A DNA stretch of 8,085 nt from Sulfurovum sp. (GTDB lineage Bacteria; Campylobacterota; Campylobacteria; Campylobacterales; Sulfurovaceae). The stretch's first letter is position 1. Each line of letters starts with the position of its first letter. The stretch is from contig JAUXGC010000053.1 of NCBI GenBank assembly GCA_030622375.1, positions 1-8,085 on the forward strand. Reading direction: 5' to 3'. Positions 1 to 3,926 of the stretch are shown here, in pieces. The notes beneath the pieces were generated by a model that saw nothing but the letters and a program-made list of their open reading frames with translations, was not told where the DNA came from and did no database searches. The position numbers and the translations under genes are program-made.

Positions 1-71
1 TAGTGTGCCACTACAGTTACATCCAGCTCTTTTTTTAATCTATTTATCTCAGCTCTATAATCAATACTCAT
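1..71 (-). CDS. nadA: Quinolinate synthase NadA, N-terminal fragment (cut by left edge)
   Basis: Reading the minus strand from the ATG at 71-69 gives 23 codons, MSIDYRAEINRLKKELDVTV followed by VAH, with the first two bases (TA) of a probable Tyr codon at the edge. The Lys/Glu-rich first helix followed by VTVVAH(Y) is how NadA proteins begin: the VAHYYQ-type segment is the first conserved strand of the fold. NadA is the [4Fe-4S] enzyme that condenses iminoaspartate with dihydroxyacetone phosphate to quinolinate in de novo NAD synthesis. The start is well supported. An AAAGG Shine-Dalgarno (complement of 78-82) lies 6 bases upstream, and an in-frame stop (complement of 81-83) rules out an earlier start. 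The gene is divergent from plsY. Only 23 residues are visible, so the identification rests on the motif; the iron-sulfur cysteines lie outside the window. Confidence 0.75.
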   Translation of the reverse strand, partial: MSIDYRAEINRLKKELDVTVVAH

Positions 72-96
72 TCTATGCCTTTATATAACGCATATA

Positions 97-164
97 GAGC
101 AAAAGCTCCATCTGCTACACTAACGCTTTGTTTCCTTAAGCAGGAAGCTCACGCGACTAGTCGC
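97..164. repeat. Hairpin-rich intergenic tract, possible dispersed repeat or transposon-end remnant
   Basis: Three structures are packed into the nadA-plsY spacer. GAGC-AAAA-GCTC spans 97-108. At 130-148 the arms TTCCT (132-136) and AGGAA (142-146) form a stem that extends by a G-T and a G-C pair. A perfect 12-base palindrome GCGACTAGTCGC lies at 153-164. This tract looks less AT-rich than the flanking spacer. Read on the plus strand, 135-167 encodes LKQEAHATSRS, which resembles the C-terminal tail typical of TnpB proteins of IS200/IS605 elements. The combination suggests either a family-specific dispersed repeat or the right-end remnant of such an element. No transposase, left end or target site is visible, so this is inference. 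Confidence 0.35.
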
Positions 165-223
165 TCTAATTTATATATGTTTAATATTCTAGCTATTTTA
201 TCAAAATTCAGTTAAAATTGCAC

Positions 224-229
224 TATAAA
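224..229 (+). promoter_or_regulatory. Candidate -10 box of the plsY-folB promoter
   Basis: TATAAA occurs 20 bases before the plsY start, inside CACTATAAAATAAAATTG. It predicts a transcript start near 236 and a very short leader. No good -35 hexamer is seen, which is usual for sigma-70 promoters in Campylobacterota. The AT-rich context makes chance matches likely. Confidence 0.4.
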
Positions 230-248
230 ATAAAATTGTGGACAAATT

Positions 249-872
249 ATGGACCTCTTACTAAATCAAAATATCTTACTCTATATCTCTGCTTATCTTA
301 TAGCCGGTATTCCATTTGGCTATCTGCTGGCAAAACAGTTTGCTGGCGTGGATATCAAAAATGAGGGGAGTGGCAACATTGGAGCAACCAATGTACTTAG
401 AGTTGTCAAAGAGAAAGACCCAAAACTTGCTAAAAAATTGGGGGCTACCACACTTTTTTTAGATGGCATTAAAGGTATTGTAGTCATACTCGTAGCCAAG
501 ATGCTTAATGCTCCTGAGTCTGTACTGTGGACAATAGCAGTACTCGCTGTTATTGGGCACTGTTTTTCAGCATTTCTATTTTTTGAAGGAGGCAAAGGTG
601 TTGCAACAGGATTTGGTGTATTTCTTATAATGATGCCCATCCCTGCACTGATTGCTATTGGGGTGTGGCTAGGTGCAAGTAAAGGGTTAAAGATTTCATC
701 ACTCTCTTCACTTATTGGTCTTATTGCTTTTATTATCGCCTCATATGTACTATATCCAAAAGTACCGGGCATTGGTTCTCACGCTCCTATTTGGATTATT
801 ACAATAATTATCTTTTATAAACATATTCCAAATATCATCAGACTCTTCAACAAGGAAGAGAGTAAGGTTTAA
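249..872 (+). CDS. plsY: Acyl-phosphate:glycerol-3-phosphate acyltransferase PlsY
   Basis: PlsY is a small integral inner-membrane enzyme that moves an acyl group from acyl-phosphate (made by PlsX) to glycerol-3-phosphate, the first step of phospholipid synthesis. The 207-residue length is normal for the family. All three family motifs are present: SGNIGATN at 41-48 followed by R51, the phosphate-binding loop; GH at 103-104 leading into EGGKGVATG at 113-121; and the C-terminal HIPNIIRL at 192-199. Hydrophobic helices lie at about 9-28, 67-86, 92-112, 122-142, 152-170 and 180-190. Residues 54-64 (KEKDPKLAKKL) form a charged loop after motif 1, which I remember from other Campylobacterota PlsY proteins. 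The start has only a weak GGA (240-242) as ribosome binding site. The stop is one base before folB, so the two are almost certainly co-transcribed and probably translationally coupled. Confidence 0.96.
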   Translation: MDLLLNQNILLYISAYLIAGIPFGYLLAKQFAGVDIKNEGSGNIGATNVLRVVKEKDPKLAKKLGATTLFLDGIKGIVVILVAKMLNAPESVLWTIAVLAVIGHCFSAFLFFEGGKGVATGFGVFLIMMPIPALIAIGVWLGASKGLKISSLSSLIGLIAFIIASYVLYPKVPGIGSHAPIWIITIIIFYKHIPNIIRLFNKEESKV

Positions 873-873
873 A

Positions 874-1200
874 ATGACTATTCATATAGATAATTTTGAG
901 TTTGATGTTATAATAGGTTTGCTTGATTTTGAACGCGACAGACCACAACGAGTAATCATTGACTTAGAAGCTTCTTATGATTATATAGATGGAAATTTTA
1001 TTAACTATGCAGATATGGTCTCATTAATACAAACAGAATTCAAAGAAAAACGCTACAAACTTCTTGAAGATGCTCTACTTGGCATAAAAATGTTACTCTG
1101 CACAACTTATCCACACATTAAAGCACTTATGCTTAAAATTTCAAAACCAGATATTTTGCCAAACTGTAGTGTTGGCTTGAGTAAAAGTTGGAAATTTTAA
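874..1200 (+). CDS. folB: Dihydroneopterin aldolase (FolB family)
   Basis: FolB converts 7,8-dihydroneopterin to 6-hydroxymethyl-7,8-dihydropterin plus glycolaldehyde in cytosolic folate synthesis. The protein is 108 residues, slightly shorter than the usual 115-125. The catalytic and substrate-binding positions known from E. coli and Staphylococcus aureus appear conserved: E20 in LDFERDRPQ, Y45 in NYAD, E65 in LLEDAL and K91 in ISKPD. The N-terminal strand IHIDNFEFDVIIG and the C-terminal ISKPDILPNCSVG segment are also typical. The sequence is divergent, so related tunnelling-fold activities such as epimerase cannot be excluded. An AAGG (864-867) inside the end of plsY, 6 bases before the ATG, serves as Shine-Dalgarno. 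The gene lacks its own promoter space and depends on the plsY transcript. The A/T-only tract after the stop belongs to the hsrA promoter. Confidence 0.88.
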   Translation: MTIHIDNFEFDVIIGLLDFERDRPQRVIIDLEASYDYIDGNFINYADMVSLIQTEFKEKRYKLLEDALLGIKMLLCTTYPHIKALMLKISKPDILPNCSVGLSKSWKF

Positions 1201-1233
1201 AATTTTAAAAAATTTTCATAAACCCAATTTTTA

Positions 1234-1242
1234 TGCTATAAT
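1234..1242 (+). promoter_or_regulatory. Strong extended -10 promoter of hsrA
   Basis: TGCTATAAT is a perfect extended -10 element (TG-N-TATAAT), with the TATAAT hexamer at 1237-1242. It predicts transcription from about 1249 and a leader of about 26 bases. Upstream, 1195-1216 is a run of alternating A and T tracts at the position of an UP element, partly overlapping the end of folB. TTTTCA at 1213-1218 is a weak -35 candidate. The regulator can therefore be transcribed independently of plsY-folB. Confidence 0.75.
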
Positions 1243-1262
1243 ATTAAATATAACTTAAAGAT

Positions 1263-1267
1263 GAAGG
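1263..1267 (+). promoter_or_regulatory. Ribosome binding site of hsrA
   Basis: GAAGG sits 7 bases before the ATG at 1275. An earlier ATG at 1261 meets a stop after four codons, so it cannot be the start of the regulator. Confidence 0.75.
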
Positions 1268-1274
1268 TTCACTG

Positions 1275-1952
1275 ATGAGAGTACTAATTATAGAATATGA
1301 AGTTGATTTAAGCAAAACACTTTCTGTGCTACTCGCAGAGAATGGGTACCAATGCGATGTAGCAGAAAATCTTGGTGATGCCAAATACTATCTTGATATA
1401 AGAAACTACGATTTGGTACTGATTGGACACTCAAAAACTGGTAGCAAGGATTTAACACTTATAAGCAAAATAAAAAAAGATGCACACAAAACATCTGTTA
1501 TAGTTCTCTCCGAATTTGAAGATAAGAATAGTGAAATAGAAGCTTTGTGTGCCGGTGCAGATGATTTTATTAGAAAACCTCTTGATTATGATATTTTGCT
1601 TGTACGCATTGAAGCCAAACTTCGCTTTGGGGCTTCTAATATTATTGAAATTGAAGACTTGACTATCAACCCTGAAGAGGAAAAAATTATCTATCAAGGT
1701 AATGAGATAGAGCTTAAAGGGAAGCCATTTGAAGTTTTAACTCACTTAGCAATGCATAAAGATCAAATTGTCTCAAAAGAGCAACTTCTTGATGCTATTT
1801 GGGAAGAACCTGAACTTGTTACTCCAAATGTAATAGAAGTAGCTATCAACCAAATTCGTCAAAAAATGGACAAACCCCTTGATATTACAACCATAGAGAC
1901 TGTAAGAAGACGTGGATATAGATTTTGTTTTCCAAAAGATATATCTTCATAA
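1275..1952 (+). CDS. hsrA: Orphan OmpR-type response regulator with degenerate receiver (HsrA/HP1043 type)
   Basis: This 225-residue protein has an N-terminal receiver-like domain (about 1-115) and a C-terminal OmpR/PhoB winged-helix DNA-binding domain (about 122-221). The DNA-binding half contains EIELKGKPFEVLTHLA, VSKEQLLDAIWEEPE, NVIEVAINQIRQKMDKPL and TVRRRGYRFC, nearly identical to my memory of H. pylori HP1043 and C. jejuni Cj0355c. The receiver has lost phosphorylation chemistry. In YDLVLIGH the phospho-acceptor Asp position is G51, and the usual acidic pair after strand 1 reads E7-Y8. S79 and K101-P102 of the normal fold remain. HP1043/HsrA is an essential regulator that works without phosphorylation, dimerises, and controls housekeeping, respiratory and oxidative-stress genes; by homology this one is likely the same. 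No partner histidine kinase is adjacent. It sits between folB and the ferredoxin gene and has its own strong promoter, so autoregulation is plausible. Confidence 0.95.
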   Translation: MRVLIIEYEVDLSKTLSVLLAENGYQCDVAENLGDAKYYLDIRNYDLVLIGHSKTGSKDLTLISKIKKDAHKTSVIVLSEFEDKNSEIEALCAGADDFIRKPLDYDILLVRIEAKLRFGASNIIEIEDLTINPEEEKIIYQGNEIELKGKPFEVLTHLAMHKDQIVSKEQLLDAIWEEPELVTPNVIEVAINQIRQKMDKPLDITTIETVRRRGYRFCFPKDISS

Positions 1953-2033
1953 ATCCATAACTAGTGGCACTAATTGTTTCCCCTTATCTAAAGAATAGTC
2001 AATAAAAATAGAATTTATTCCATATTTAAATAA

Positions 2034-2048
2034 AGCATAAGCAATGCT
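2034..2048. promoter_or_regulatory. Inverted repeat AGCAT-N5-ATGCT upstream of the ferredoxin gene (candidate operator)
   Basis: A perfect 5-base inverted repeat with a 5-base spacer spans 2034-2048. If the ferredoxin -10 is TATAAA at 2062-2067, the repeat ends 14 bases upstream of it, overlapping the -35 region where a dimeric regulator could bind. The arms are short, so chance is a real alternative. Confidence 0.25.
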
Positions 2049-2061
2049 AGGTTATAACTCG

Positions 2062-2067
2062 TATAAA
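2062..2067 (+). promoter_or_regulatory. Candidate -10 box of the ferredoxin-ppx promoter
   Basis: TATAAA within CGTATAAATAATTTTT lies 46 bases before the ferredoxin ATG. The predicted start near 2074 would place the 2074-2095 hairpin at the very 5' end of the mRNA. A second candidate, TATAAC, occurs at 2053-2058. The 155-base gap after hsrA supports a separate promoter. Confidence 0.4.
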
Positions 2068-2073
2068 TAATTT

Positions 2074-2095
2074 TTGAAGTTTAAAAAAGCTTCAA
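2074..2095 (+). promoter_or_regulatory. Hairpin in the ferredoxin mRNA leader
   Basis: TTGAAGTTT (2074-2082) pairs with AAGCTTCAA (2087-2095), giving eight Watson-Crick pairs and one G-U around an AAAA loop. It ends one base before the AAGAGGA ribosome binding site (2097-2103). No U-run follows, so it is not an ordinary terminator. It may protect the 5' end of the mRNA or tune ribosome access. It could alternatively end hsrA transcripts inefficiently. Confidence 0.5.
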
Positions 2096-2096
2096 C

Positions 2097-2103
2097 AAGA
2101 GGA
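2097..2103 (+). promoter_or_regulatory. Ribosome binding site of the ferredoxin gene
   Basis: AAGAGGA, 4 bases before the ATG at 2108, is the strongest Shine-Dalgarno match in the window and fits high expression of a ferredoxin. Confidence 0.7.
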
Positions 2104-2107
2104 TAGT

Positions 2108-2359
2108 ATGGCTCTTTTAATAACTGATGAATGTATTGCATGTGATGCTTGTAGAGAAGAGTGTCCAAATGAGGCAATCGAAGAATACGACCCTGTTTAC
2201 CTTATAGATGCAGATAGATGCACTGAGTGCGTAGGTCATTTTGATGAACCACAATGCATTGCTGTGTGTCCTGTAGATTGTATTATTTCAGACCCAAATA
2301 ATGTTGAAAACATAGAAGAATTAAAATTTAAATTTAATAAACTACAAGAAGAAGAATAG
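2108..2359 (+). CDS. YfhL/Allochromatium-type 2[4Fe-4S] dicluster ferredoxin
   Basis: This is a small acidic cytosolic electron carrier of 83 residues. The first cluster motif is C9-x2-C12-x2-C15-x3-C19-P. The second is C38-x2-C41-x8-C50-x3-C54-P. The eight-residue spacing between the second and third cysteines of cluster II, plus the acidic C-terminal helix (about 62-83), are the marks of the Allochromatium vinosum-type ferredoxins (YfhL family), which have very low-potential clusters. C58 in CPVDCI is an extra cysteine not needed for either cluster. The orthologue is named fdxA in H. pylori (HP0277) and fdxB in C. jejuni (Cj0354c) as I remember, so I assign no symbol. Likely partners in Campylobacterota are pyruvate or 2-oxoglutarate:ferredoxin oxidoreductases; that is inference. 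The next gene, ppx/gppA, starts 9 bases after the stop and is very probably co-transcribed. Confidence 0.93.
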   Translation: MALLITDECIACDACREECPNEAIEEYDPVYLIDADRCTECVGHFDEPQCIAVCPVDCIISDPNNVENIEELKFKFNKLQEEE

Positions 2360-2368
2360 TTATAAATT

Positions 2369-3892
2369 ATGTCTGAACGAACTGCAATTATTGATATCGG
2401 TTCAAACTCTGCTAGACTCGTAATATTTGAAAAAACTAGCCATTACGGATTTCATCTTATATGTGAACAAAAATCTAAAGTTCGTATTGGAGAGGGTGCT
2501 TATCTAAAAGATGGCTATCTTCAGCCTATTGGCATAAAAAGAGCTTTCTTGGCTCTTCAATCATTCGTGCATACCATACAAAGATATCAAGCTAGCAAAA
2601 CAATTTGTGTTGCCACTTCTGCACTTAGAGATGCGCCCAATAGAGAGATATTTGTGAAGTGGATAGAGAGAGAGCTTGGACTCTATATTAAAACCATAGA
2701 TGGGAAAAAAGAGGCAGAATACGGAGCTATTGCTGCGAATAATTTGCTCCCAATAAATGAGGGGATCACTATAGATATAGGTGGTGGCTCTTCTGATATG
2801 GCACTCATTAAAAATGGAAATATTATTGATACCTATTCTTTAAATTTAGGTACAGTTAGACTCAAAGAGCTCTTTTTTGATAAAGATACATCACTCAATA
2901 AGATAAATACAAAAGCAAAAGCATATATAAAAGATGAATTAAAAAAACTCCCTAAACATTTTAGACACTCTTTAGCTATAGGCATAGGAGGAACAGCAAG
3001 AACACTTAGTAAAAGCATTATGAAAAACATTGCTTACCCTCTAGATAAACTTCATGCTTTTACCTACGACATAGATACACATATAGCTTATTTTAAAGAT
3101 ATACCTTTATCTAGCATAAAAAATTTAAAAAGATTTAATCTTAAGAAAAATAGATATGACACCATTAGAGAAGGCACTCTCATTTTTAATGAGATACTGG
3201 AACATATTGATGCCGAGTCTGTTATTAGCAGTTCGGTTGGGGTTAGAGAGGGAGTTTTTCTTGAACATCTCTTAAAAGAAAACTCTCTTAAGTTTCCAAC
3301 TAAAGTAAACCCAAGTATCACTTCTATTTTGGACCGATTTAACCCTCTAGAGGCGATAAAGAGTGAACAAAAAAGCAAACTTAAACTTGCCTCACATCTA
3401 TACAGCATATTGCAAAATGAAATAGGAGACAAAGAGCGGTACAAAAAAGAGCTTCTTTGGGCACTACAGCTCTCTAATATTGGCAAAACACTTACAATCT
3501 ATAATGCGAATCAACATGCGTTCTATATTGCCATACAAGAGTTAAATTATGGTTTTAATCATAAGCAGATACTTCTAGTCTCACTACTTTTGCGTATGTA
3601 CGAGAAAGAGTTATCTCAAAAACCACTTTTTCAAAAATTCAAATCTCTACTTCCAAAAAAACAGACATTTTTATGGCTAAACTTTATCTATACTCTTATT
3701 ACAATACTGCATGAAACTTCCAACTCTACAGATATCATATTTAAGTATAAAAAAGGAATATTATATATCTTGTCGAACAAACCTCTCTATCTTGCAAAAG
3801 AGAGTATAAAAGCTTTAGAAAAACCTATTCATTTTACTATTATAGTAAAAGACAAAAGTAATTTCCCAAAAAATAAATCGCTAAAAATATAG
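2369..3892 (+). CDS. Ppx/GppA family phosphatase (exopolyphosphatase / pppGpp phosphohydrolase)
   Basis: This 507-residue cytosolic protein has the actin-like ASKHA fold of the Ppx/GppA family, which releases phosphate from polyphosphate and/or converts pppGpp to ppGpp. Visible motifs are the phosphate loop IDIGSNSARLV (8-18), VATSALRDAPN (81-91), KKEAEYGA (113-120) with E115 at the expected catalytic Glu, the second phosphate loop IDIGGGSSD (135-143), NLGTVRLKE (159-167), the GIGGTART loop (205-212) and SSVGVREGVFLEHLL. Residues from about 330 to the end match the HD-like helical domain. The expected LHDIG-type element reads LSNIG, so a metal-binding HD pair is absent there, while a NQHAFYIA segment corresponding to the following His-rich helix remains. 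Sequence alone does not separate Ppx from GppA activity. The gene follows the ferredoxin gene closely, as in H. pylori (HP0277-HP0278) from memory. It ends 34 bases from the convergent bamA stop. Confidence 0.92.
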   Translation: MSERTAIIDIGSNSARLVIFEKTSHYGFHLICEQKSKVRIGEGAYLKDGYLQPIGIKRAFLALQSFVHTIQRYQASKTICVATSALRDAPNREIFVKWIERELGLYIKTIDGKKEAEYGAIAANNLLPINEGITIDIGGGSSDMALIKNGNIIDTYSLNLGTVRLKELFFDKDTSLNKINTKAKAYIKDELKKLPKHFRHSLAIGIGGTARTLSKSIMKNIAYPLDKLHAFTYDIDTHIAYFKDIPLSSIKNLKRFNLKKNRYDTIREGTLIFNEILEHIDAESVISSSVGVREGVFLEHLLKENSLKFPTKVNPSITSILDRFNPLEAIKSEQKSKLKLASHLYSILQNEIGDKERYKKELLWALQLSNIGKTLTIYNANQHAFYIAIQELNYGFNHKQILLVSLLLRMYEKELSQKPLFQKFKSLLPKKQTFLWLNFIYTLITILHETSNSTDIIFKYKKGILYILSNKPLYLAKESIKALEKPIHFTIIVKDKSNFPKNKSLKI

Positions 3893-3926
3893 TTTGAAAA
3901 TTTACAACCTCCTAATATAACACTTC

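Noticed and set aside
320..772. Long antisense open frame over plsY
   Set aside because: Low-complexity composition, no recognisable domain, fully opposite a gene with all family motifs; a shadow frame.
1201..1274. Small frame starting at ATG 1261
   Set aside because: It terminates after four codons and overlaps the hsrA ribosome binding site, so it is not a leader peptide of evident meaning.
1953..2030. Terminator after hsrA
   Set aside because: Only weak AT-rich dyads such as AATAAA/TTTATT and the quasi-palindrome TAGTGGCACTA are present; none has a GC stem plus U-run.
2279..2283. Extra cysteine C58 of the ferredoxin as a possible third cluster ligand
   Set aside because: Both clusters already have four cysteines, and a Cys after CPVD is common in related ferredoxins.
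3088..3486. Antisense open frame over ppx/gppA
   Set aside because: Ser/Leu/Arg-rich translation typical of a reverse-frame shadow, with no family resemblance.
3832..3850. Perfect 8-base inverted repeat TTTTACTA-TTA-TAGTAAAA near the end of ppx/gppA
   Set aside because: It lies wholly inside coding sequence, 42 bases before the stop, has one G-C pair per stem and no following U-run, so it is not a credible terminator.
3893..3926. Possible bidirectional terminator between ppx/gppA and bamA
   Set aside because: The 34-base gap contains no inverted repeat with a usable stem.
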